From Mesostigma viride (taxonomy: Eukaryota > Streptophyta > Mesostigmatophyceae > Mesostigmatales > Mesostigmataceae), in the NCBI GenBank assembly GCA_009746045.1, contig RPFO01000114.1, forward strand, positions 1,447,104 through 1,511,103: DNA of 64,000 nt. The letters are read 5' to 3'. The stretch's first letter is position 1; each line of letters begins with the position of its first letter. Below the pieces are notes generated by a model. The model ran no database searches. It saw nothing but the letters and a program-made list of their open reading frames with translations, and was not told the origin of the DNA. Positions 24,001-35,382 of this stretch are shown one piece after another. The position numbers and the translations under genes are program-made.

Positions 24001-27000
24001 TTTGTCAGTTGTATAGTCAGTTATACGTGTACGTGCCCGGTAGCCCGTAAGAGTTGCTGATCACAGCACGCAAATGACATGGTTGTCTTAGAATCGACTG
24101 GCTGGGATTGAGACCATCAGGGCCCGATTTGGAACTTGAAGCACCAAGGAAAGCCAGTTGCCCCGGCCTTGGTGGCGTTAACGTCACCAAGCCATCTTAC
24201 TCAAAGTCCCCAGTACTCCTGAAAAAGTAGCAGCACTCAGCCTCCATGGCAGCGTCGGGCTGAATATGGGCTCACCCACTTGCAAGGCGCCCGCTACTAT
24301 CCCACTAAGCAACTCTTCCTCATGGCTCGATGCCCCATGAATCTCCCACGCGCCCCCTGACACCTCATGTTTGCTGCATCTTCTCTTTGCCATCCCTGCT
24401 GGGCCGTTGGTGCTTACGTCGACTTTCTCGCCACCCCTATCTATCCACCCACGCCCACCCCTATCGATCCGCCCACGCCCACCCCTATCTATCCACCCAC
24501 CCCACCCCTATCTATCCACCCACGCCCACCCCTATCTATCCACCCACACCCTCACGGCTGTGGGTCTTCTCATCCAGAGTCTAACAAAGCGCTCTTGCCA
24601 ACCTTGCCCCCAACTTGGTGTCACCATCGCGGGGCCCATGCCCCGACATGCCCCCCCCTGTTCACAGCGTGCTGATGATGTTCCGCACCCTGTCAGGGTG
24701 CATCTTCTCGAGCCTGTCCCACGACGGAGGCAAGTGCGCCCCGCAGCAGGATGGGATTCTTTGTGCCCATACCGTACCGTGGCGTATGGTAGCATGTATA
24801 CGACACGAGTGCGACGGGGGCAAGTGCGCCCCGCAGCAGGATTTGTGCGCCGCAGCCTCCATTGTTTTCCATCCATCATTTTTCTGTGCCCAAGCGGTAC
24901 ATATAGTAGTATAAAAGAAAATATGTTAGTATGTATGTGGTACATATATAAGTAGAGTACGTATGTGTAGTACATATGCGTATGTAGGATGTAGTGTATG
25001 TACATATGTGCTGCCTGTATACTGGTGCCTATGTATCTACTGTCACTACTGCTTACGTTTCTAATTGTACGAAGTACTGGCCAAACATGCCAATCAACTA
25101 CAGCCAGAACTGGCCAGACATGGCCTTACGTTTTTGGACCTGCCCGCCATGCTTCGCCACGATTTGCCGCCATTTGCCGCCTCCCGCCATCGTCCGCCGC
25201 TTTCCACTCTGTCTCTCTTGGCCGCCCATCTGTGGGATGCTCAATCGTGTTCTCTATTGGGGGTGGCGTTCAATATGCCGGAGGACCCATTGTTCCCTTG
25301 CGCATCGGCCCATCCCGCTGGCATGCATTCAACCCCACCAACCTGCCTGCCTTGAACCCAGTAGCCCGCCTACCTTAATTAAACCCCAACCTGCCTGCCT
25401 TAAACCCACTACCCTGCCTGCCTGGGTGGCTGGGGCCATGGATGCCGAGCCACTACTCCATGAGCTTGCCTGGGTATGGTGGCTACTTGCATGCCAGCAA
25501 TGGCTGGCCAGCCGCACCCTACCCCAGCCACCCACGCGTTCATGAGTGACCGGGAGATGGTGTATAGGCTGAGGGGAAGGACGGAGCAGTGGATGAGCAT
25601 GCGCCACGCTGCTAGCACGCGCCCCGTAATGATAGGGTGGATGGCATGGGCGATGACAAGGGCAGTGATAGGGTGAATGGTGGCGTCCAGAATGGGCGAG
25701 GATAGGGGCGATGATAGGGGCTGGGATAGGGGCGATGATAGGGGCAGGGCTAGGGGCGATGACAAGGGCAGTCATAGGGAGAATGGTGGCGTCCAGAATG
25801 GGCGAGGATAGGGGCAATGATAGGGGCAGTGACAGGGGCGAGGATAGGGGCGAGGGTAGGGACCCATCAACACGTCCACCTGCAACTTGCAGTATGGCAA
25901 GAAATGCGAGGGATGCATTTTGTACATGCCTAGTGCTGTGCGTAATTTTTTTTGCTATGGCTGCTGCCTGTCCCCCCCCCTTCCCCCCCCTTCCCCTCCT
26001 GCAGGGTACACCTGGACCAGACCTGAGATCCTGTCGCTGCCCAATCCAAACAGGTGAGCTAGCACTGTTTCAGGTGGTCCATGGCCTCGGATTTGTCCTT
26101 GCAACGCCTAGGTGCCCCACGTGGGGACACCATTTGGTCAATCGGATGTCGTTTGTGATGCCATGGTCCCTGTTGGCTGGACCAGGGCAGATGAGGAGCT
26201 TTTTTACCTTCCTGAGGCAACAACTCTGACGGAGTAAGCTGTAAATTGCAAGCCAGGGCAAAGGACTTGCATTTATCTCGTCATTTTGGGGGGAAGGGGG
26301 GGACGGGAGGGTTGTGGCCTTGGTGGTGTCGGTAGCGGTCACGGGCCCGTCTAGCTTTATATGACAAACGCCAGCTAGCTGGACTTATCTGCTCCAGCTA
26401 GCTGGACTAATCTGCTGTTTACCGTGTGGTACTGCTGCCGCCTGATTTGTTGGTTGGTTAGTTGGTTGGTTAATGCTTGGTGCATCGGTGCCATGATTGA
26501 TAGGGCTACGTTTCATCCCTTGTGTGCGCAGCAAGATGCACCTGCTGTGACTGGAGCCTGGTTTATTTATTAATGCTTGATCCGTCAGTGCCATGTTCAA
26601 TATGACTGCCCTTCGTGCCCCCTGTGTCCTGCAAGATGCATCTGTTGTGGCCTGATTCTTTTATTTATACTTGGTTCATTGGTGCTGTCGATATCGGTTC
26701 ATTCATCGTATCGGCCCGCCGATATTCCCAACCCCTGTGTCCCGGGCAGCAAGATGCATCTGCTACGGCTGGCGCCGCACGGTCAGCTGCTGCTGGTGTT
26801 CAACAACCACCGGCCGTCAGGCCAGTATATGGGGATCGACAAGTGCAGGGTGCGTGCGCAAGGTCCACCAACCCTGCCCATGTGTATCGGCTGTGTAAGC
26901 TGTGCTAATTAATTAATCTACATTAATTAGTTAGTGTAGGCTATGATAGTGTTCTCCATGGGATGCCAATGAGCCATCGGCCTAGTCGCCGAGAGTTCTC

Positions 27001-30000
27001 TAGTCAGTATGGGGCTTTTCCTTACGATACCGCAGTAATCACCATGCCACCATGCCACCATGCCACCATGCCACCATGCCACCATGCCACCATGCCACCA
27101 TGCCACCATGCCACCATGCCACCATGCCACCATGCCACCATGCCACCATGCCACCATGCCACCATGCCACCATGCCACCATGCCACCATGCCACCATGCC
27201 ACCATGCCACCATGCCACCATGCCACCATGCCACCATGCCACCATGCCACCATGCCACCATGCCACCATGCCACCATGCCACCATGCCGCCATGCCACCA
27301 TGCCGCCATGCCGCCATGCCACCATGCCACCATGCCACCATGCCGCCATGCCACCATGCCACCATGCCACCATGCCACCATGCCACCATGCCACCATGCC
27401 ACCATGCCACCATGCCACCATGCCACCATGCCACCATGCCACCATGCCACCATGCCACCATGCCACCATGCCGCCATGCCGCCATGCCACCATGCCACCA
27501 TGCCGCCATGCCACCATGCCACCATGCCACCATGCCGCCATGCCACCATGCCACCATGCCACCATGCCACCATGCCACCATGCCACCATGCCGCCATGCC
27601 GCCATGCCGCCATGCCGCCATGCCGCCATGCCGCCATGCCACCATGCCACCATGCCACCATGCCACCATGCCACCATGCCGCCATGCCGCCATGCCACCA
27701 TGCCACCATGCCACCATGCCACCATGCCACCATGCCACCATGCCACCATGCCACCATGCCGCCATGCCACCATGCCACCATGCCACCATGCCACCATGCC
27801 ACCATGCCACCATGCCACCATGCCACCATGCCACCATGCCACCATGCCACCATGCCACCATGTCACCATGTCACCATGCCACCATGCCACCATGCCGCCA
27901 TGCCACCATGCCGCCATGCCACCATGCCACCATGCCACCATGCCACCATGCCACCATGCCACCATGCCGCCATGCCGCCATGCCGCCATGCCGCCATGCC
28001 GCCATGCCGCCATGCCACCATGCCACCATGCCACCATGCCACCATGCCACCATGCCACCATGCCACCATGCCACCATGCCACCATGTCACCATGTCACCA
28101 TGCCACCATGCCACCATGCCACCATGCCGCCATGCCACCATGCCGCCATGCCACCATGCCACCATGCCACCATGCCACCATGCCACCATGCCACCATGCC
28201 ACCATGCCACCATGCCACCATGCCACCATGCCACCATGCCACCATGCCACCATGTCACCATGCCACCATGCCACCATGCCGCCATGCCACCATGCCACCA
28301 TGCCACCATGCCACCATGCCACCATGCCACCATGCCGCCATGCCACCATGCCGCCATGCCACCATGCCACCATGCCACCATGCCACCATGCCACCATGCC
28401 ACCATGCCACCATGCCACCATGCCACCATGCCACCATGCCACCATGCCACCATGCCACCATGCCACCATGCCACCATGCCGCCATGCCACCATGCCGCCA
28501 TGCCACCATGCCACCATGCCACCATGCCACCATGCCACCATGCCACCATGCCACCATGCCACCATGCCACCATGCCACCATGCCACCATGCCACCATGCC
28601 ACCATGTCACCATGCCACCATGCCACCATGCCACCATGCCACCATGCCGCCATGCCACCATGCCACCATGCCACCATGCCACCATGCCACCATGCCACCA
28701 TGCCGCCATGCCACCATGCCGCCATGCCACCATGCCACCATGCCACCATGCCACCATGCCACCATGCCACCATGCCACCATGCCACCATGCCACCATGCC
28801 ACCATGCCACCATGCCACCATGCCACCATGCCACCATGCCACCATGCCACCATGCCACCATGCCACCATGTCACCATGCCACCATGCCGCCATGCCACCA
28901 TGCCACCATGCCACCATGCCACCATGCCACCATGCCACCATGCCACCATGCCACCATGCCACCATGCCACCATGCCACCATGCCACCATGCCACCATGTC
29001 ACCATGCCACCATGCCACCATGCCACCATGCCACCATGCCGCCATGCCACCATGCCACCATGCCACCATGCCACCATGCCACCATGCCACCATGCCACCA
29101 TGCCACCATGCCACCATGCCACCATGCCACCATGCCACCATGCCACCATGCCACCATGCCACCATGCCACCATGCCACCATGCCACCATGCCACCATGCC
29201 ACCATGCCACCATGCCACCATGCCACCATGCCACCATGCCACCATGCCACCATGCCACCATGCCACCATGCCACCATGCCACCATGCCACCATGCCACCA
29301 TGCCACCATGCCACCATGCCACCATGCCGCCATGCCACCATGCCACCATGCCACCATGCCACCATGCCACCATGCCACCATGCCACCATGCCACCATGCC
29401 ACCATGCCACCATGCCACCATGCCACCATGCCACCATGCCACCATGCCACCATGCCACCATGCCACCATGCCACCATGCCACCATGCCACCATGCCACCA
29501 TGCCACCATGCCACCATGCCACCATGCCACCATGCCACCATGCCACCATGCCACCATGCCACCATGCCACCATGCCACCATGCCACCATGCCACCATGCC
29601 ACCATGCCACCATGCCACCATGCCACCATGCCGCCATGCCACCATGCCGCCATGCCACCATGCCACCATGCCACCATGCCACCATGCCACCATGCCGCCA
29701 TGCCACCATGCCGCCATGCCACCATGCCACCATGCCACCATGCCACCATGCCACCATGCCACCATGCCACCATGCCGCCATGCCACCATGCCGCCATGCC
29801 ACCATGCCACCATGCCACCATGCCACCATGCCGCCATGCCGCCATGCCACCATGCCGCCATGCCACCATGCCACCATGCCGCCATGCCACCATGCCACCA
29901 TGTTGAGCTGACATCCAGGGTCCCCCAAACCTGCTACCTGGGCCATTCGCCTGCTTGCTCACTTGCACGTCCACGCGCACGCACGCAACACATGGCTACA

Positions 30001-32448
30001 CGCCCTGCCCGCCTGCCTCCCTGCTCGTACGCGTGTTTGCCTGCCTGCCTGCCTCCCTCCCCTCGTTCATCCATCCCTACTGCCCTGCCTCCCTGCAGGG
30101 TTGCCGCACACGCCTCCACATGGCGCTGTCGCGTGATGACGGGGAGACGTGGGAGCGCATTGGGAGGATCGACGAGGAGGTCAGCACGCACAGCATCCGC
30201 ATCCACTACCCGAGCGCGGTCCAGGTATGGCTATTCGCGGTGCCAGGCGATTGAGAGGGAATAACCGCGTATCGCTGTTGCGTATGGAAACTGTCTCATA
30301 TACACTGTCAGTTTCCATGTGCGGTTATCTCTCAGGCTATCTCTAGTATTGCTTTACCTTTTAATAGTCATCTGAGCGGGGTCTAGGCGAATGTCTTAGC
30401 AGTGGCAAGCACTTGAGACCATCTCGATCTGCCATTCATGTCATGGCTACAGCGTCCACCTGTTCGTTCACTGTCAACAGGGGAGGGTTTGTCGTGCGTG
30501 AGGCAAGTGCCGTTTCATTGTGGCAGCAGCTGCAGTTCTCGTCCGTGACTGTTTTACGTTGCGTGGACATGGCTCGGCTGCAAGCTATGTGCGACTTGTT
30601 CCAGCAAACAAGGGTAGCTACAGCATTGCCGTCGCTGGAACGCTGCTGGAAGCCCCGATAGGAACCCCCCGGCAACGGAAAAGGGGGGGAAGACGTGTGG
30701 CTGGAGGCGGTGCAGTACCGGACAGGCTGGGGCGGTCACAGGTCTTGAAATAGAGAATCAGGCATCACGCAATCGCTGATGTCACAAAAGAAACAGGATA
30801 AGCAATTGCTGATTTTACACACCAAATATACTGTAAATACTTTTTTAGTACGACAACTTAGTTGATAGCTGGTCGTGCTTTTTTCTTTTTTTTCTATTTT
30901 TGATGTCCCATGTGGCTTGTTCATCACCGAGCGAGGCACACAAAATATACGCAGGGCAAGGGGATGCGGATTGCCCCCGGAATCCGGCTGCCTTGACACC
31001 ATTCTCACCATCTGCACAATCTGCGAGCATCGTGACGAATGCTGCACCCTGTCACAAGATTGGCCAACTACAAACTGCTGATACTCAGTTGGTCACCTGC
31101 CACGGTTGCGTACCCTCCTCGTCCACTTTCTACCCCGTGCGTTGCCTGCCCGCCACCTGTCCCACCCCTGCAGCTGGCGGACCCCAACATGGCAGTCATC
31201 GTGTTCTCCCGGTTCTACCTCTCGCCGCGCATGGGGCTGGTCTCGCCCGAACAGGTGGGTGTCACGCTACCTGTTTAGATAAGGGGGTACGTGTGTAGGG
31301 AATCGACACAGGGTGCATGGGGCTGGTCTCGCCCGAAAAGGTGGGTGCAAGGGGGCAACATTTGCTAAGAGTTGATATATGACTGACTGGCTGGTTGTCT
31401 CCTTGATATAACTGATGGTCTTTTGCTGAACTTGAGGATCCACAGGTGGGCGCTGCATAAGGAAATGGAAGTAGCATGTTGTCTGAACCAGGTACAGCTA
31501 TCCCATGCTCATGGATCCGTGCATTGCTTTGTGGATGATGATGTCTGGGAGAGAAAACGCGCCGTATAACGTAGACGCCACATTGTTGCGTGTGGTGACG
31601 TGCGTGCACAGGGCGTCGTCGCGGTCTCTGTCAACCTCACGTTGCCCATCGCCGGAAAGCAGCCGCCGCCGCCACCGCCACCCCCTTGGCGCAAGCCCAA
31701 GAAAGGTGCGCGCCACGAGGCGGCGCCAGCTGTCGCCTCAAAGGGATCCCACGCGGCGGACGGCCACGGGAAGTACGGGAGCGGCATTCACCCTCTAAAC
31801 TCTGCGGGTCAGGGCCGCAAGGGCTCCCACGGCCACAGCGGGACGGGCGTACCCGCAGTGCACCCACCGCCAATCAGCACGGCCCAGGTAGACGTGGTCG
31901 AGGTCTCATCGAGCGTGAGCAATGTCCCTGGGAGCTCCGGCCGTGATGTGGTGGATAAGGGAGATGGTGCGGGTGGCAGCATCAGTGTGCTCGATGAGGC
32001 GGCCCCGGGCAGCAATGTGGTTGCCTCGGGTGACCTGGTCGAAGATAGTGGTCAGAAGGGTGATGTGTTGCAGGACGATCCTGATGACGTCGTACAGGAT
32101 GGGCCCGAGGAAACACCTGTCATGGATGAGTCAGCACAAAGTGGGGAGTCCGCACCGGTTGATGAGTCACCGCTGTACATCGGTGAAGGTGCGGAGAATG
32201 TGACGCAAAGTGAAGATGGCGGTTGGGAGAAAGAGACGCCAGGAACCGGCCTGGATGATGAAGACGGTCATACAGCGAGTCTGGGCGAAGATGACGTGAA
32301 CACTTCGGAAGCCGTAATTGCAGATGCGGCTATAGACTCTACTGCAAGCCGTCCCATGGCAGTGGGCTGGGAAGAGACGGTTGGGGTAGGGCTCATTACG
32401 GATCAGGAAGGTGAGGAGGAAGCAGAAGGATTTGCTGAGCCTGAATAA
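12063..32448 (+). CDS. Type II membrane-anchored BNR-repeat (sialidase-fold) protein, 14 exons
   Basis: Exons: 12,063-13,765; 14,782-14,912; 16,049-16,282; 17,256-17,331; 18,349-18,451; 20,655-20,971; 22,267-22,470; 23,562-23,725; 24,668-24,729; 26,005-26,053; 26,750-26,849; 30,099-30,224; 31,174-31,254; 31,612-32,448, joining to about 1,395 residues. The ATG follows an in-frame stop (12,054). Residues 22-40 form one membrane helix after an Arg-rich N-terminus, suggesting a Golgi-type or surface anchor. A long low-complexity stem follows. From about residue 716 there is a BNR/sialidase-type beta-propeller: LPSGMLVA, SKDALGTAW, SHDEGLTW, LIEGTLAELNNG, SHDGGYTW, SRDDGETW, three of them good Asp boxes. 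The tail (from about 1,117) is polyproline then acidic. No FRIP motif is seen, so sialidase activity is unproven. Exon 9 uses a GC donor. Exon 1 changes frame in a G-run near 13,238-13,262: one base appears missing. Confidence 0.85.
13790..14430. repeat. G-rich array in BNR intron 1, G-quadruplex prone
   Basis: (GGTG)n at 13,790-13,955, (GGGC)n patches at about 13,965-14,000 and 14,150-14,300, and (GGGGT)n at 14,003-14,100 and 14,302-14,425. The coding strand is G-rich, so the pre-mRNA could form G-quadruplexes right after exon 1. Frames of 300-400 codons on both strands are repeat by-products. Confidence 0.95.
14488..14523 (+). other. Duplicated 36-bp exon end, possible cassette exon
   Basis: Reads SAAYARNAGQVE in phase 0, against SATYARNAGQLE at the end of exon 1. 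It has an AG just before (CATCCAG) and a GTGGGT donor just after. Its inclusion would keep the frame between exons 1 and 2. It may be an alternative exon or just a decaying copy. Confidence 0.5.
14990..15260. repeat. About 80-bp tandem repeat, 3-4 copies
   Basis: Copies share TGGTTTCCCATGGCTTGTAT and TTCTGCTAATGGATTCCCC. They lie in BNR intron 2. Confidence 0.9.
16313..16500. repeat. 36-bp minisatellite, about 5 copies
   Basis: The unit contains ATAACTAGATGGGATGGT and AATAGGATAAGTGGGT. It lies in BNR intron 3, between the exon 3 donor and two diverged copies of that exon end. Confidence 0.95.
16724..16762. repeat. Interstitial telomere-like motifs
   Basis: Several CCCTAAA/CCCTCAAA units in a row, imperfect. 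A similar patch lies at 22,505-22,545. Confidence 0.6.
18040..18335. repeat. About 61-bp C/T-rich tandem repeat
   Basis: About five copies with CCCTTATCATTCTTCTGCCC and ATTATGCCCCTTA. They form a pyrimidine-rich stretch directly upstream of the exon 5 acceptor (18,348). Confidence 0.9.
18446..19260 (+). repeat. Array of exon 5 donor copies
   Basis: The exon 5 end and donor (GGTGGCAGGTGAATATGG) repeats about five times with a period near 61 bp up to 18,712. After that come more diverged GGTGGCAGGTGA-like sites near 18,750, 18,800, 18,890, 18,940, 19,050 and 19,240. Similarity falls with distance from the exon. Confidence 0.8.
20955..21350 (+). repeat. Copies of exon 6 donor edge
   Basis: Exon 6 ends GGGGGGGACATCAAGGTGGG. 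Look-alikes occur near 21,105 (GGGGGCATCAAGGCGGGTGG) and 21,333 (GGGGGACGTCAAGGTGTG), each followed by related intron sequence. Confidence 0.6.
22460..22745 (+). repeat. Copies of exon 7 donor edge with telomere-like motifs
   Basis: Exon 7 ends GGCGCGAGATGGTGAG. Copies stand near 22,616 (CGCGCGAGATGGTGAGCGG) and 22,716 (GCGTGAGATGGTGAGG). Between them CCCTAAA-like patches (22,505-22,545 and 22,675-22,705) are also repeated, so they belong to the duplicated unit. Confidence 0.65.
23050..23372. repeat. 38-bp minisatellite, about 9 copies
   Basis: The unit contains CTGTCTGAGCAGTAAGCGAT and CCATCTAATCTCCG. It lies in BNR intron 7. Confidence 0.95.
23795..23890 (+). other. tRNA-like (possible SINE head)
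   Basis: GGTAGAGCATTGGTAT resembles a Pol III A box, and about 40 bases later GGGCTTGAGCCTCG resembles a B box. No full tRNA fold fits. It lies in BNR intron 8. A tRNA-derived SINE is possible but unproven. Confidence 0.25.
25640..25862. repeat. GATAGGGGC-type nested repeat
   Basis: Short GGGGCGATGATA units within a larger unit that contains AATGGTGGCGTCCAGAATGG twice (near 25,677 and 25,783). It lies in BNR intron 9. Confidence 0.85.
26415..26775 (+). repeat. Three tandem copies of the exon 11 acceptor region
   Basis: A unit of roughly 110 bp, from TTGGTTAATGCTTGG-like sequence to CAGCAAGATGCA, occurs three times. Exon-start copies lie at about 26,529, 26,631 and 26,747. Only the third continues in the BNR frame (KMHLLRLAPHG). 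The earlier copies have AG or lost it, and then lead to stops. Confidence 0.7.
27043..29902. repeat. 2.86-kb octamer array (ATGCCACC)n in BNR intron 11
   Basis: About 357 copies of an 8-bp unit, in perfect register, with point variants ATGCCGCC and rare ATGTCACC. Eight is not a multiple of three and the unit lacks stops, so all three plus frames (MPPCHHAT) and the minus frames (MVAWWHGG) stay open for up to about 1,000 codons. None is a gene. Clusters of the CCGCC variant suggest spreading of local blocks. Confidence 0.98.
31231..31352 (+). repeat. Copy of exon 13 end and donor
   Basis: The exon 13 end ATGGGGCTGGTCTCGCCCGA with CAGGTGGGTG (31,231-31,262) recurs at about 31,317-31,348 with one or two changes, 85 bp into intron 13. 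Confidence 0.85.
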
Positions 32449-32680
32449 CAGGCATGTCCATTTATTTATTTATTCAGGAAGTGCTAGAGATATTGGCATC
32501 CAATGCCCCTCGTACAGGGCTGGGTTCGCGACACCCAGTGCATGTAAGCGTTGGAAAGTAAGGGCTTCCCTGCCAAACGCCCCATATAAACCGCACGCCT
32601 CTGTGCTGCACAAGCTGCTGCTTGGCACTGGCTGCTGCCTGCTGGGTGACTGTACTATACAGCTCTAGTTTGATTCGACT
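32449..32680. other. 3' flank of the BNR gene
   Basis: Contains (TTTA)n at 32,461-32,473 and TGTAA at about 32,541, the polyadenylation signal commonly used by chlorophytes. No gene is seen. Confidence 0.4.
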
Positions 32681-32799
32681 TTGATGGAATGTAACAGCCG
32701 CTCAGAGGTGGGCACTGTACTAGAACATGCCTTGATGTTGTTTTGTAATGAAATTCGACGGTTCTGCATATTGTGATGTGAGTGTCTGCATATTTGAAT

Positions 32800-33205
32800 G
32801 CGGCCTGAGCCCAAACGCCCGCAAGCAGCCATGCACACCAGCTTACGATATGAGAGCAGTTCGTGGCAGGGTTTCTTGGGCTCAGGCGAGGCGCGTGGCA
32901 ATGGGTTTGCCATGGTGATCCAGATGGCTGGGCGAGAACAATGGCGAGTAGGTTGGGCTGGGAGCCGGAAAGCTCTTTTTCCAGACCGCGGTTTATAGCT
33001 TTCATGGTCGTCATAGCCTGAAACCTGTCAGTTGCCCGGCCGTCACGTGCGTAACTCATTTCGATATTGCTTTTCAGCCGTAACGTACCAATATACTGGC
33101 GGGTGCATCTTGAGGAGACGCATCAAATATACAAAGTGATCTGACTGAATTTGGGGCTCAGACGCGAAAGTTCTGAGCGCCGCCGTCAGCCATACCGCCG
33201 CCGTC
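32800..33205 (-). mobile_element. 5' part of an ORF1-type LINE
   Basis: On the minus strand it starts with the leader ATGGCTGACGGCGGCG (tandemly repeated), seen also at 35,413 and 39,117. It continues to a frame with GLEKELSGSQPNLLAIVLAQ, matching the element at 35,394. Similarity stops near 32,880, so the 3' part is lost. Confidence 0.6.
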
Positions 33206-33517
33206 AGCCATTCTCTTGCGCCTGGACAATGGTCTGCCGGTCTCTTCTTGTCCTGCATCAGGCAGTCCAAGTGAGTAAGTACTTGCGTGTCATGCGCATG
33301 GGCATGCCACGGAGTACTATGCTAATCTCTTGAGAAAATAATTACACGAAAGTTACAAATATCGTCTGCATGCATCATGCCCCAACTATCTGCGACTCTA
33401 GACCTGGGCGAGTGAGTCGCGCCACTTGCCTCCGCGGGTGAAGTATCCGCGTAGAAAAGTACCTCATCGGGTGCTCCGTGGCATGCATGCCTTCAGTGCA
33501 TGTTCACGCACTTACTA

Positions 33518-34179
33518 CTATACTTATTAATTAATTAATTAATCAATCAAACTCGTGCTCCTGTTGGGGAGTCACGTTGCACGGAAGTGCTTTTAATCCC
33601 TGTATGTGCACAACAGGAAGAAAGGGCAGAGACCCCCTTTCTCCTTCATGCCAGAAGCATGCCACAGCTGCAATCGGACACGGTAGACGATCCGGCAACT
33701 GAGTTCTGTGGGTGCAATAAGACCCATGTGAGCATATCCCTGCGCTGGTTGTCTCCTTGATATCATAGCAAGGAGTGTGCGCAAGTGATATGATCATAGC
33801 CAGGACGTAGCATGGCTGTACAAGGGCTAAGCTAAGGCTAGGGCCGCTGGTTGTGTACCGTGTGTTAGCGGTGCACGTGACTAGGTATGGTGGCACAGCG
33901 TGGCAAACATTCTAAGCATGGCTCAGCCATGGCGGCCGTGACTACCAATGGGTACAAGCTAGAGGGCTATTGTACAAGCTATTCTAGCCCGCAGGGGGCG
34001 TCCACATACAGTATCTTGTGGTTGATCATCAGGTCCCCGCCCGGCCTCCAGTACACCTTTGGCTTCTGTGGGTCCTGCTTGTGGCGGAGGTATTCCGGCC
34101 ACAGGTCGCGTCGCTGCTGCTGCTGAGCGGGAGGATCAGTCAGGTCGTCGTCCAGCATCCAGGTGTACTCTATACTTAT
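33518..34179 (-). mobile_element. 5'-truncated ORF1-type LINE with target duplication
   Basis: The minus strand carries the ORF1 end (DDDLTDPPAQQQQRRDLWPE, later GGDLMINHK), a 3' untranslated region matching 37,025-37,385, and a TTAA-type tail. CTATACTTAT flanks it at 33,518-33,527 and 34,170-34,179. Confidence 0.7.
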
Positions 34180-34534
34180 GCCCCAACCATATAGTCACTA
34201 TAGGGGGATAAAATCCTCAGCTGAGCTGTCCTAGTACTGTAATTAATGGCAGACGATCGAGGCGGTAGTTTAGCGGCCATCGCCAGGGGCAATAATTAAC
34301 CTCCACCAGCAGACTTCTACCCTGCATGCTATAGCGATGGGCCGTACGTGGGGCCCGTGGGGATAAAACATGTGAGCATCATTGCCCCTCAGGAGCGTGC
34401 TTATCGCAGACGGCAGCCCATTTCGATCTCCTTGTCTATCATGGGGGCGGGGAGTGCAGATAGTCCCACGGAAGCCCTGCATCGATCCTCAAGCGTTGTG
34501 TCACATAGTTTTGATAGCGTTTGCTGCATGCCAC

Positions 34535-34605
34535 TATTAAAATTAAATTAAATTAAATTATAACATCGTTGGGAGATCATGTAGCACATAATAATTCCCT
34601 TGCCG
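34535..34605 (-). mobile_element. Short LINE 3'-end relic with (AATTT)n tail
   Basis: On the minus strand ATGTGCTACATGATCTCCCA and an (AATTT)n tail match the 3' ends at 4,280-4,353 and 41,010-41,069. Confidence 0.5.
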
Positions 34606-35382
34606 GATGGATGGAGGTGGGCGAAGCCGCAAAACCGAACTAATATAACTCTAAGCTAATCTAATCTAGAAAACCCGAACTATTCTACTCAGCAAAGCGC
34701 CCCTTCCTCTTAGTGGGGGGGGGGGGGCTTGCCCTCAGGGGCTGGCGTGTGAGCCTGGACAATCGTCTTCCGGCCTCTTCTTGTTCTGCATAGCAGTCCA
34801 GTAAGAAAGAGAGAGGGAGTGAATGCGATGTTCAAACGGGGCTGGGACCACTAGGTCGGCCAGCATTGACTGCTGTGGGTAGGTCATGGCATGTTTACCT
34901 ATCTTTTTAGGAATGTCCTTGGGGCCAGGCCAGGTCAGGACACCGATGCCGGCCTAGCTGCCGGCTGGCCGAGCCGCTGGGGGCCGGCCAGGCCGAGGTC
35001 GGTGTCTACCTGACTGGTACGTGCGAGCAAGATGTCCAACAAATTCTTTCCTACGCTGTCTAATCTCGTGCGAAATGCGAGGCATACCCTGGTACAAAGA
35101 TTCTAAAGACCTATGTGTGGGAAACCCGTACGTTCAGGGCCTGGTGGAGCATCCTGGTTACCGTGCCGTTTTGAGCCGTGTGGCCAGCGTGTACGTGAGC
35201 GTCCACGCCTCGGCGCCATAGGTGAGCACCGTGACGGGACGAGGACCTTTAGGAGCATGCGCTTGCGGTGCTCGCCCATGCAGGCCGGTCCTTCGAGTGC
35301 CAGTAGGTTTTGAGCGAGCGATGCCTAGCCCAGGCCAGGCCGATGCGGACGTCCACATCGTCAGCGGTGTCAGGGACTGAGC

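Noticed and set aside
26963-30264. Open frames of up to 1,070 codons on both strands (MPPCHHAT, MVAWWHGG)
   Set aside because: They are frame-independent by-products of the 8-bp array inside a BNR intron; the outermost frame only touches exon 12 out of frame.
12063-32448. Calling the BNR gene a proven sialidase
   Set aside because: Asp boxes are clear, but the FRIP motif and catalytic residues could not be placed.
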